Part shown: positions 1-7,058 of the stretch, piece by piece
Layout of the letters: each line of letters opens with the position of its first letter
Numbering within the stretch: the first letter of the stretch is position 1
Assembly: GCA_024693165.1 (NCBI GenBank)
Contig: JAILLM010000150.1
Location: 1-10,764 of the forward strand
DNA: 10,764 nt
Source of the DNA: Bacilli bacterium
GTDB lineage: Bacteria > Bacillota_I > Bacilli_A > RF39 > UBA660
Direction of reading: 5' to 3'
Position numbers and translations under genes: made by a program
Notes under the pieces: generated by a model
What the model saw: the letters and a program-made list of their open reading frames with translations, nothing else
Database searches by the model: none
Told to the model about the DNA's origin: nothing

Positions 1-1114
1 AATATCTATAAGGCAAGTCATTTGGTACATGAAATGCTTGAATAATAAAATCTAATTGAGGAACAAATATAAATGCTACGAATATAAAATATAATATTAA
101 GTAACATATTTTATTCTTCTTACTAATATTTGTATTAAGTAAATAACAAAGACTTAAGAATAAAACTATAATTCCAGCAGATACATTTGGAGTTGTAATA
201 GCATCACTCTTAAATATTACTGAATTAATACAAGAAAAATGAGCTTTAATAAAATTAATAAATTCGAAATTATAATATTGAGATGTTGGTATAGTTCCAC
301 CAGTTGCAGATATACTTGCCATACTACTTGCCATTGGTATCATTAAGAATGCACTTAATCCACCAGCTAGTAATGAAGAAGTTCCAAACATAAATATCTT
401 AATAAATAATTTTTTAATATTCTTCTTTTTTAAATCTTTAAGTTCTGTTTTATATATAAGGTAAATAATAAAGTATATAACACTATATATACATATCATA
501 TAAGCTATAAAGTAATTAGCAATTAACATTACAAATAATGAGAACGTATATAATTTCCATTTATTTTCTTTAACTATTGATTCAATACCTAAAGTAACAA
601 GTGGAAGCATTATCATTCCATCTATCCACATTAGATTCCAATAATAAGCTCTATAATAAGCACTAAATGCATATAATAAACAAATAGGTACTAAAAGCAA
701 TGAATTACTTTTAAACTTCTTATTTAAATAAATACTACAAGTCATAGCACTTAATACCGCTTTAAATCCAATGACTAGTGATAAACCACTTAAATGATTA
801 CTTTTATTAAAGAATAATAATAGTAAGTTAACTGGACTACTTAAATAATTTAAGAAGTTTCTAAATATTGGTAAACCTAGACCTTGATAGAAAGAATATA
901 CTATACTTCCATTTCCTAATAATCTATGAACATATTCATAAGTCATTGGCCCATATTGGTGATAAAAATCTACACAAAGTAGTGAATATTTACCAAATGG
1001 AACAACTTCATTTGAATAATAGCAATACCCAATAATAAATGAAGAAAAAATAAAAACTAATATAAATAGCTTATTTCTATCTAAAAAGTTAAAAAAATCA
1101 TCTATTTTCTTCAT
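1..1114 (-). CDS. YfhO-family multi-pass membrane protein, N-terminal part (runs off left edge)
   Basis: My translation of the minus strand from ATG at 1114 is open for 371 codons to the window edge, so the C-terminal part is missing; YfhO proteins are usually about 850 residues or more. The start is preceded by AAGGTGAT (1118-1125) three bases from the ATG. A first membrane segment lies near residues 16-33, followed by an outer loop with VDFYHQYGP (48-56) and the YSFYQGLGLP / YLSSPVNLLLLF stretch (73-101). Further hydrophobic segments lie near 110-130, 138-152, 166-180, 190-222, 238-262, 312-327 and 336-352. YYWNLMWIDGMIMLPL (157-172) and the final PNDLPYRY (364-371) resemble conserved YfhO blocks. 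In Bacillus, YfhO is linked to glycosylation of lipoteichoic acid, acting as a GT-C-like membrane transferase; that role here is inferred from the family. It is transcribed away from typA. The family call is fairly sure, the substrate unknown. Confidence 0.8.
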   Translation of the reverse strand, partial: MKKIDDFFNFLDRNKLFILVFIFSSFIIGYCYYSNEVVPFGKYSLLCVDFYHQYGPMTYEYVHRLLGNGSIVYSFYQGLGLPIFRNFLNYLSSPVNLLLLFFNKSNHLSGLSLVIGFKAVLSAMTCSIYLNKKFKSNSLLLVPICLLYAFSAYYRAYYWNLMWIDGMIMLPLVTLGIESIVKENKWKLYTFSLFVMLIANYFIAYMICIYSVIYFIIYLIYKTELKDLKKKNIKKLFIKIFMFGTSSLLAGGLSAFLMIPMASSMASISATGGTIPTSQYYNFEFINFIKAHFSCINSVIFKSDAITTPNVSAGIIVLFLSLCYLLNTNISKKNKICYLILYFIFVAFIFVPQLDFIIQAFHVPNDLPYRY

Positions 1115-1130
1115 AGTATCACCTTATTAA

Positions 1131-1136
1131 ATTATA
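1131..1136 (-). promoter_or_regulatory. Possible -10 box for the YfhO-like gene
   Basis: The minus strand reads TATAAT here, 16 bases before the start codon at 1114. No convincing -35 is present at 17 bases (TTTAAT, 3 of 6). If used, transcription would begin near 1124, at the Shine-Dalgarno itself, giving a leader of only about 10 bases. The surroundings are pure AT, so chance is possible. Confidence 0.35.
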
Positions 1137-1176
1137 TCTTATATATATAATAAATTAAACAGAATAACTATTTTTC

Positions 1177-1205
1177 TTGCAAAAATAAAGGTTTTGATGT
1201 ATTAT
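1177..1205 (+). promoter_or_regulatory. Probable sigma-A promoter of typA
   Basis: TTGCAA at 1177-1182 and TATTAT at 1200-1205 are separated by exactly 17 bases, giving 4 of 6 and 5 of 6 matches to the consensus. Predicted transcription start is near 1212, leaving a leader of roughly 24 bases that contains the ribosome site. The secG promoter has the same layout (TTGCA-, 17 bases, TG directly before the -10). Confidence 0.6.
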
Positions 1206-1221
1206 TAAATAGTTTTAAAAA

Positions 1222-1230
1222 AGGGAGTGA
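1222..1230 (+). promoter_or_regulatory. Ribosome binding site that fixes the typA start
   Basis: AGGGAGTGA lies with its GGGAG core 8 bases before ATG 1236. A GTG at 1227 is in frame with typA but is part of this Shine-Dalgarno itself, so it is not the start; ATG 1236 is. Confidence 0.85.
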
Positions 1231-1235
1231 GTCTC

Positions 1236-3047
1236 ATGGACAAAATTATTAACGTTGCTGTAGTTGCACACGTAGACGCTGGTAAGAGTACATTAGTTGA
1301 TGCATTACTTAAACAAAATGGTGTTTTTGGCGAACACGAAGAAGTAGTAGATCAAGTAATGGATTCAGACCAAATTGAAAGAGAAAGAGGAATTACAATT
1401 TATTCTAAAAACTGCGCTATTAGATATAAAGATGTTAAATTTAATATCGTAGATACTCCAGGACATGCCGATTTCTCATCAGAAGTAGAAAGAATTATTA
1501 GAACAGTAGATACAGTTATCTTAATTGTTGACTCTGCAGAAGGTCCAATGCCTCAAACTAGATTCGTATTATCTAAGGCATTAGAACAAAACTTAAGACC
1601 AATTTTATTTATTAATAAAATTGATAAAAAGGATGCAAGACCTGATGAAGTAGTTAATGAAGTATTTGACCTATTCGTAGATTTAAATGCTAACGATGAA
1701 CAATTAGATTTCCCAATCGTATATGGTGTTGCTAGAGATGGTATTGCTACTTTAGATCCATCTGATTTAAGTGGTAATAGTATTGAACCATTATTAGATG
1801 TAGTAATGGGACAAGTTAAACCATATGAAGGTTCTGTTGAAGATAATCTTCAATTACAAGTTTCTACATTAGCATATGATGAATATATTGGAAGACTAGG
1901 TATTGGTAGAATTACTAAAGGTAAAATTAAAGCTGGTGAATTAGTTACTTTATGTAAAAATGATGGTTCTTTAGAATCATTCAAAGTAACTAAATTATTC
2001 GTTAACGAAGGATTAAATAGGGTAGAAAAAACTGAAGCTTTCTATGGTGATATTGTTACTGTAGCTGGTTGTGCAGATATTTCTATCGGAGATACTATTT
2101 GTACTAAAGATCAACCAGAACCACTACCTCCAATTTCTATTGAAGTTCCTACATTATCAATGAACTTCTTAGTAAATGATGGACCATTTGCAGGTAAGAG
2201 TGGAAAATCTTCTACTTCAAGACAAATTAAAGAAAGACTTGAAAAAGAATTAGAAACTAACGTTGGTTTATTAGTTGAAGAATTACCAGACTCAGATGGT
2301 TACCAAGTATCTGGTAGAGGTGAATTACACTTATCTATTTTACTTGAAAATATGAGAAGAGAAGGATACGAATTATGTGTATCTAAACCTCAAGTATTAA
2401 CTAAAGAAGTTAATGGGGTTAAATGTGAACCATTTGAAACAGTTATTGTTAACGTTCCATCTGATTATGCATCAACTATTATTAGTGATATTCAAGAAAG
2501 AAAAGGTTTATTACAAAGTATGACTACAACTGATGATAATTATACTCACCTTACTTTCTCTGCACCTACTAGAGGACTTATAGGATATAGATCTGCATTT
2601 ATTACTAATACTAAAGGTGAAGGTGTTATGGTAAGAAGTTTTGATGACTTTAAACCATATGTTGGAGAATTACAAACTCGTAAGAATGGTGTACTTGTTT
2701 CTATGGAATCAGGTAAAACATTAGGATTCTCATTATTCAACTTACAAGATAGAGGACAATTAATCGTTGGACCAGCTGTTGATACTTATGTTGGTATGAT
2801 CGTTGGTATTCATAATAGAGATAACGACTTAAATGTTAACCCTTGTAGAGGAAAACAATTAACAAATACTCGTGCTTCAGGATCAGACGATGCAATCGCA
2901 TTAGTTCCACCAAGAACATTTACTCTTGAAGAAGCATTAGAATTTATTAATGACGATGAATACGTTGAAGTTACTCCTGATGACATTAGATTAAGAAAAG
3001 CTATTCTTGATCCTAATGAAAGAAATAGAGCTAACAGAAATAAATAA
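1236..3047 (+). CDS. typA: Ribosome-associated translational GTPase TypA/BipA
   Basis: The product is 603 residues, the normal size for TypA/BipA, a GTPase of the EF-G/LepA superfamily that binds the ribosome and supports large-subunit assembly and growth under stress or cold. The GTPase domain shows G1 AHVDAGKS (11-18), G2 RGIT (51-54), G3 DTPGH (73-77) and G4 NKID (127-130). The G5 position reads YGVARDG (163-169), where the usual form is close to YASALNG. Domain II follows from about residue 200, then the EF-G-like domain III (GRGELHLSILLENMRREG) and domain V (PTRGLIGYRS). The TypA-specific C-terminal domain carries NLQDRGQLIVGP and the GKQLTNTRASG segment. The start was chosen at ATG 1236 because the in-frame GTG at 1227 is within the Shine-Dalgarno. 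It has its own promoter and ends in a terminator shared with the convergent gene, so it is probably monocistronic. Identity is very sure. Confidence 0.97.
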   Translation: MDKIINVAVVAHVDAGKSTLVDALLKQNGVFGEHEEVVDQVMDSDQIERERGITIYSKNCAIRYKDVKFNIVDTPGHADFSSEVERIIRTVDTVILIVDSAEGPMPQTRFVLSKALEQNLRPILFINKIDKKDARPDEVVNEVFDLFVDLNANDEQLDFPIVYGVARDGIATLDPSDLSGNSIEPLLDVVMGQVKPYEGSVEDNLQLQVSTLAYDEYIGRLGIGRITKGKIKAGELVTLCKNDGSLESFKVTKLFVNEGLNRVEKTEAFYGDIVTVAGCADISIGDTICTKDQPEPLPPISIEVPTLSMNFLVNDGPFAGKSGKSSTSRQIKERLEKELETNVGLLVEELPDSDGYQVSGRGELHLSILLENMRREGYELCVSKPQVLTKEVNGVKCEPFETVIVNVPSDYASTIISDIQERKGLLQSMTTTDDNYTHLTFSAPTRGLIGYRSAFITNTKGEGVMVRSFDDFKPYVGELQTRKNGVLVSMESGKTLGFSLFNLQDRGQLIVGPAVDTYVGMIVGIHNRDNDLNVNPCRGKQLTNTRASGSDDAIALVPPRTFTLEEALEFINDDEYVEVTPDDIRLRKAILDPNERNRANRNK

Positions 3048-3055
3048 TTATAAAC

Positions 3056-3083
3056 AAAAAACTCGAGAAATTCTCGGGTTTTT
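3056..3083. terminator. Bidirectional intrinsic terminator between typA and the FemAB-like gene
   Basis: ACTCGAG (3061-3067) pairs with CTCGGGT (3073-3079) around the loop AAATT, with one U-G wobble. An A-run (3056-3061) lies on the left and a T-run (3079-3083) on the right, so the hairpin is followed by a U-tract when read from either strand. It serves typA on the plus strand and the FemAB-like gene on the minus strand. The stop codon of the latter (3082-3084) lies inside the T-run. Confidence 0.85.
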
Positions 3084-4344
3084 ATTTATCTTCTTTTTTA
3101 TTAATTGGAGCATTAGTAAATTCTTTTTCAATGTAACTACTATTAATAAGTTTTTTGAAATAGTATTCACTACATACTAAATCAAATTCACCAATAAATT
3201 CAAATAATAGAGGTCTCCAATCAAGTCTATATTTATTTAATCCTCTAAATTGAGAATTTTCTTCAAATGAAGAAATACCACCAATATTACAAAAATTAAA
3301 ATATGGTTTATATCTTTCAAATATTGAGTAATATAAGAAATGATTTGGATTTAATTGTTTAAATTCTTCCCCAAAACCAGATTCAACAATTGTGATAATA
3401 CCATGGTGTTTAACAACTAATGCAGCAGCAGCGATAGCTTCGCCATGAGCTTTTAATCCTTCAGTAGCTTTAACAATTTTATCTTTAAATCCTTGAAGTT
3501 TGTTATCTGAATTCATTTTAGAAACAATATTTGTTTTCTTAGGATTTTGAGCAATAATCTCAGTCCATCTATTATTATTTACTTCTTCTTTATCATATTC
3601 AGCTCTAACATATTCAAGATATTTTTGATAATTAACTTTTACAAATAGTAAATCAATTGAATTATCTTTACTAAATACATTATATAAATCTCTGAAATAA
3701 ACTATATCTTTATTTGTTTTATCTTTAACGAAATCATAGAAGATATCAATATCCTTTGCAGTACCAAGTGTAATGCTCATTCCTTCATTAATACATCTTC
3801 TTATTTTTTTACGATAGTTTCTATTAATCTTAGCAAAATTGAATTCTTTCAAGTTAATATAACCAACATATTTAGGTTGCATAAGTTCGAATTCTTGTTG
3901 TTCAAGTCTTCTTTTAATACCTAAACTTTTTAAATGATCTATGATTCTAACATTACCATTGTAATTAATTTGATATTTATTGGTTGGTTCAATCTTACCA
4001 ATAATTATCTCAGGATTAAACTTAACAAAGATGTATCCTCTTTCTTTATAATACTTCTTAATTGCTACTAAAAATTGTTCAACTAAAGCAGTATCATAAT
4101 AATCTATTAAAAATCCTTTTGGACAATATCCGTATTTAACTTTACCTGTTATTGTTTTATTTAATACAACTGTTGCTGCGCAAATCTTATTGTTGTCATT
4201 TTCATCAACGAATCCAATAAGATCATAGTTGTATCCATGATTACTCATAAGAATGGCATATTTACTTGTTTGATAAAAATTATTTAATTTACTTCTTGAA
4301 GCATAATCATCAAATTGAGCACCAGTTAATTCAACTATTCTCAT
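3082..4344 (-). CDS. FemAB/FemX-family peptidoglycan aminoacyltransferase
   Basis: The 420-residue product matches the FemABX fold, two GNAT-like domains that transfer amino acids from aminoacyl-tRNA to the peptide stem of lipid II or its precursor on the cytoplasmic face of the membrane. Visible marks are YGYCPKGFLIDYYD (71-84) in the first domain, the basic segment NRNYRKKIRRCINEGM (174-189), and a charged helical region about 246-300 where the family has its coiled-coil arm. Then come AHGEAIAAAALVVKHHG (299-315), NPNHFLYYSIFERY (332-345) and the C-terminal GGISSF...FRGLNKYRLDW...FIGEFDLV block (355-390). The frame is open upstream to 4386, but ATG 4344 is chosen because AAGGAG lies 8 bases before it and the extra 14 residues are only AT-driven hydrophobics. 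It stands alone, divergent from secG and convergent with typA. Which amino acid it adds cannot be told from sequence. Confidence 0.88.
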   Translation of the reverse strand: MRIVELTGAQFDDYASRSKLNNFYQTSKYAILMSNHGYNYDLIGFVDENDNNKICAATVVLNKTITGKVKYGYCPKGFLIDYYDTALVEQFLVAIKKYYKERGYIFVKFNPEIIIGKIEPTNKYQINYNGNVRIIDHLKSLGIKRRLEQQEFELMQPKYVGYINLKEFNFAKINRNYRKKIRRCINEGMSITLGTAKDIDIFYDFVKDKTNKDIVYFRDLYNVFSKDNSIDLLFVKVNYQKYLEYVRAEYDKEEVNNNRWTEIIAQNPKKTNIVSKMNSDNKLQGFKDKIVKATEGLKAHGEAIAAAALVVKHHGIITIVESGFGEEFKQLNPNHFLYYSIFERYKPYFNFCNIGGISSFEENSQFRGLNKYRLDWRPLLFEFIGEFDLVCSEYYFKKLINSSYIEKEFTNAPINKKEDK

Positions 4345-4352
4345 AAGTAACA

Positions 4353-4358
4353 CTCCTT
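4353..4358 (-). promoter_or_regulatory. Shine-Dalgarno deciding the FemAB-like start
   Basis: The minus strand reads AAGGAG here, with 8 bases to ATG 4344. The longer open frame starting at 4386 has no such site, so the shorter start is preferred. Confidence 0.8.
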
Positions 4359-4394
4359 CTATAAAAAAGTATAACAAAAATATCAATAATTATA

Positions 4395-4424
4395 AATATA
4401 CCTAGAGGTAATTTATGCCTTCAA
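4395..4424 (-). promoter_or_regulatory. Candidate promoter of the FemAB-like gene
   Basis: On the minus strand TTGAAG (4419-4424) and TATATT (4395-4400) are 18 bases apart. A rival -10, TATACT, lies at 4368-4373 with a poorer -35 (TTTATA at 17 bases). The spacer of the first candidate contains the dyad TACCTAGAGGTA (4399-4410). The call is tentative because the region is AT-rich. Confidence 0.35.
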
Positions 4425-4437
4425 AGTACATTATTTA

Positions 4438-4466
4438 TTGCATTAGCTTTATTTATATTGTAAAAT
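4438..4466 (+). promoter_or_regulatory. Probable promoter of secG
   Basis: TTGCAT (4438-4443) and TAAAAT (4461-4466) are 17 bases apart, with TG directly before the -10. The -10 matches consensus 5 of 6, the -35 only 3 of 6. Predicted start is near 4473, about 15 bases before the secG ATG, just ahead of GGTGAT. Confidence 0.5.
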
Positions 4467-4487
4467 AATAACGAAGTTGGTGATATT

Positions 4488-4721
4488 ATGATGACAATAT
4501 TAGAAAATGCATTAATTGTAGTTTCTGTTATAATTATTGCTCTAGTTTTATTACAAAGTAATAAAGCTGAAAGTGGAGCACAAATTATTACTGGAGGAAA
4601 TGCCGACCTTTTCCAAAACGTTAAGGAAAGAGGAGTTGATTTAGTAATCTCTAGATTAACAATGATTTCAGGTATGGCTTTCTTTGTAATTGCATTAGTA
4701 ATCTATTTGTTCTCTAAGTAA
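4488..4721 (+). CDS. secG: Preprotein translocase subunit SecG
   Basis: A 77-residue protein with two membrane segments, about residues 5-22 and 57-75. They are joined by a cytoplasmic loop that carries the family signature: LLQSNKAESGAQIITGG (21-37), then ADLFQNVKERGVDLVISRLT (39-58). SecG is the small third subunit of SecYEG in the plasma membrane and assists the SecA cycle; secA itself is about 3.4 kb downstream on the same strand. Length is normal for the family. GGTGAT (4479-4484) lies three bases before ATG 4488; a second ATG follows immediately at 4491, so the true start could be one codon later. It precedes rnr and smpB as in many Bacilli, but a strong terminator follows, so it is probably transcribed mostly alone. 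Confidence 0.95.
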   Translation: MMTILENALIVVSVIIIALVLLQSNKAESGAQIITGGNADLFQNVKERGVDLVISRLTMISGMAFFVIALVIYLFSK

Positions 4722-4734
4722 AATTTATTTACAT

Positions 4735-4762
4735 AAAAAAGTACAAATTAGTGTACTTTTTT
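4735..4762 (+). terminator. Intrinsic terminator after secG
   Basis: AAAAAAGTACA (4735-4745) pairs with TGTACTTTTTT (4752-4762) around the loop AATTAG, an 11-pair stem whose right arm forms the T-run. It starts 13 bases after the secG stop and lies upstream of the rnr promoter. Confidence 0.8.
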
Positions 4763-4780
4763 ATTTTATATTTTAAATAA

Positions 4781-4789
4781 TGTTATAAT
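4781..4789 (+). promoter_or_regulatory. Extended -10 promoter of rnr-smpB
   Basis: TGTTATAAT fits the extended -10 form TGnTATAAT perfectly. There is no good -35. Transcription would begin near 4796, directly before GGTGAT (4797-4802), giving a leader of only about 10 bases. Confidence 0.55.
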
Positions 4790-4805
4790 TAGAATAGGTG
4801 ATAGT

Positions 4806-7058
4806 ATGAAAGAAAAACTATATAATTACTTAAAAACTAAGAAGGATTTTGTTAGCTACGAAAAAATTGAAGAAGCACTTCATATTTCTACTAATGAAGA
4901 AAAAGAAGAATTAAAAAAAGCAGCTGAAGAATTAGAAAAAGAATTAAAACTATATATTTCTAAAAATCATCAATATGTTTTATTTGAAGTAACTAAAAAC
5001 AAAAGAGGCGGAACTATATCTATTAATAAAAAGGGTGAAGGATTCTTAAAGGTTGCTAATATACCAAATGAAGATGATATAAAAATACCAAAAACAGAAT
5101 TAAAGTATGCTCTAGATAATGATAAAGTTGCAGTAGAAATTGTAGAATTTGGAGGAAAAGATGAAAAAAGATATACTCCAATGGAACCAGGAAAAAGATA
5201 TGGTAGAGTTATTAAGATAATTGATAGAGATCTTTATAATATTGTTGGAGAAATAGTCAAAGGTGAAGAAGGATTAGAATTTAAACCTTTTGATAAAAAA
5301 GATGCAGTATTTTTAATGGATGAAGATGAATTAGGTGAATGTGTTGAAGGTGAAATTGTTGTTCTTGAAAAAGTAAAAGATTTAGGAAGAAATACATTCG
5401 CTACTGTTCTTAAAAAGAAATTAGGTCATAAAGATGATGCTCACATGGATATTTTAGCTATTTGTGCAAAACATGAAATTTATGATGATTTTCCAGAAGA
5501 AGTACTAAAAGAATTAGAAGATATACCAGATGAAGTTCAAGATAAAGATAGAGTTGGAAGAGTAGATTTAACTGATAAAGTAATATTTACTATAGATGGA
5601 AAAGATACAAAGGATATAGACGATGCTATTTCAATTGAAATGAGTGAAGATGGAAAATATTTCATTTTAGGTGTTCATATTGCAGATGTATCTTACTATG
5701 TAAAACCTGGATCTGCTTTAGATCAAGAAGCTTATAAAAGAGGAACTTCATGTTATCCACCTGGATGTGTTATTCCTATGTTACCTCATAAATTATCTAA
5801 TGGTATTTGTTCATTAAATGAAAAAGTTGATAGATGTGCATTTTCTTGTGAAGTAAAAATAGATAGATATGGTCAAATAAAAGGATTTGAATTCTTTAAA
5901 TCTATAATTAATTCTAAAAAGAAAATGAATTATGATGATGTTAATTCTATTATTGAAAGAGGAGAAATTCCAACTGGATATGAAGATTTTTCTGATACTT
6001 TAAAAATAATGCAAGAACTTGCTCATGTTATTAGACATGCTAGAGAAGATAGAGGAGCAGCTGACTTTGATATATTAGAACCAAAAGTTATCTGCGATTT
6101 AGATGGAACACCAACTAGTGTTGAAGCTAGAGAAAGAGGAGAAGGAGAAAGACTAATTGAAGACTTTATGCTTTCTGCTAATGAAGCAGCAGCAAAAACA
6201 GAAGCATTTAATAAAGTCTTAGGAAGACCTTCATTAGGAGTATATCGTGTTCATGAATATCCACTTCCTACTAAAGTTCAAGGATTTATCAGTTTACTTA
6301 GTTCTTTAGGACATCCTGTAAAAGGAGATATTAAAAATATAACATATAGAACAATAGGAGACATATTAAAGCAAGTTACTTTTAAAAATAAAATCGAAGA
6401 AGATATTATTAAAAATAATGCTGTAAGATGTCAAAAAAGAGCATACTATTCAGATGATAATTTAGGACACTTTGGTTTAGCTCTTAAATACTATGCGCAT
6501 TTCACTTCTCCAATCAGACGTTATCCAGACTTAGAATGTCATAGAATTATAGCTGATTTAGCTTTAAATCCTAATGTTGATGATGAAACTTATGATAGAT
6601 ATGCTAAGAATTTATCAGAAATATGTAATCAATGTAGTGATAGAGAACAAAAAGCTGATGAAGCTGAAAGAGAATGTGAAAGCATGAAAATGGCTGAATA
6701 TATGGCTGAATATATTAAAGAACATCCAGATGAAGAGTATAAATCTTATGTTACTGGAGTTGCATCATTTGGTATTTTTGTAAAATTACCAAATCTAGTT
6801 TCAGGAATGATTCCAATTGGATCTTTAGATGGTTTTTATACATATGATGAATCTACACAATCACTTTCATCAAAAGGTAGAGCACCAATTCGTTTAGGTG
6901 ATGAATTACAAGTTAAATGTATAGCAGCTTCTAAAGAAGATGCTCAAGTAACATTTGAAATTGTTAAAAAACTTGAAGACAAAAAGAATAATAACAATGA
7001 TAACAACAATTACAATAAAAGAAAGAAATTAACAAAAGACCATGGTAGAAGTATTTAA
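4806..7058 (+). CDS. rnr: Ribonuclease R (3'-5' exoribonuclease)
   Basis: The 750-residue product has the full RNase R layout: an N-terminal helix-turn-helix region (about 1-60), two cold-shock/OB domains (about 65-205), the RNB catalytic domain (about 250-580) and an S1 domain (about 643-722). The RNB metal-binding aspartates are D264, D270, D272 and D273 in TIDGKDTKDIDDA, and HFTSPIRRYPDL (565-576) carries the conserved arginines of the active site. RNase R degrades structured RNA processively and, together with SmpB and tmRNA, removes mRNA from stalled ribosomes. The C-terminal tail (about 724-750) is low-complexity, rich in Asn and Lys, and its coding sequence overlaps the start of smpB. 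GGTGAT sits three bases before ATG 4806. It has its own extended -10 promoter after the secG terminator and is co-transcribed with smpB. Identity is very sure. Confidence 0.97.
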   Translation: MKEKLYNYLKTKKDFVSYEKIEEALHISTNEEKEELKKAAEELEKELKLYISKNHQYVLFEVTKNKRGGTISINKKGEGFLKVANIPNEDDIKIPKTELKYALDNDKVAVEIVEFGGKDEKRYTPMEPGKRYGRVIKIIDRDLYNIVGEIVKGEEGLEFKPFDKKDAVFLMDEDELGECVEGEIVVLEKVKDLGRNTFATVLKKKLGHKDDAHMDILAICAKHEIYDDFPEEVLKELEDIPDEVQDKDRVGRVDLTDKVIFTIDGKDTKDIDDAISIEMSEDGKYFILGVHIADVSYYVKPGSALDQEAYKRGTSCYPPGCVIPMLPHKLSNGICSLNEKVDRCAFSCEVKIDRYGQIKGFEFFKSIINSKKKMNYDDVNSIIERGEIPTGYEDFSDTLKIMQELAHVIRHAREDRGAADFDILEPKVICDLDGTPTSVEARERGEGERLIEDFMLSANEAAAKTEAFNKVLGRPSLGVYRVHEYPLPTKVQGFISLLSSLGHPVKGDIKNITYRTIGDILKQVTFKNKIEEDIIKNNAVRCQKRAYYSDDNLGHFGLALKYYAHFTSPIRRYPDLECHRIIADLALNPNVDDETYDRYAKNLSEICNQCSDREQKADEAERECESMKMAEYMAEYIKEHPDEEYKSYVTGVASFGIFVKLPNLVSGMIPIGSLDGFYTYDESTQSLSSKGRAPIRLGDELQVKCIAASKEDAQVTFEIVKKLEDKKNNNNDNNNYNKRKKLTKDHGRSI

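Noticed and set aside
1227..1235. In-frame GTG upstream of ATG 1236 as the typA start
   Set aside because: The GTG is part of the Shine-Dalgarno GGGAGTGA, so no ribosome site would remain for it; homologues start near MDKIINVAVVAHVD.
2546..2740. Minus-strand open frame inside typA
   Set aside because: Antisense to the conserved TypA C-terminal half with no independent signals.
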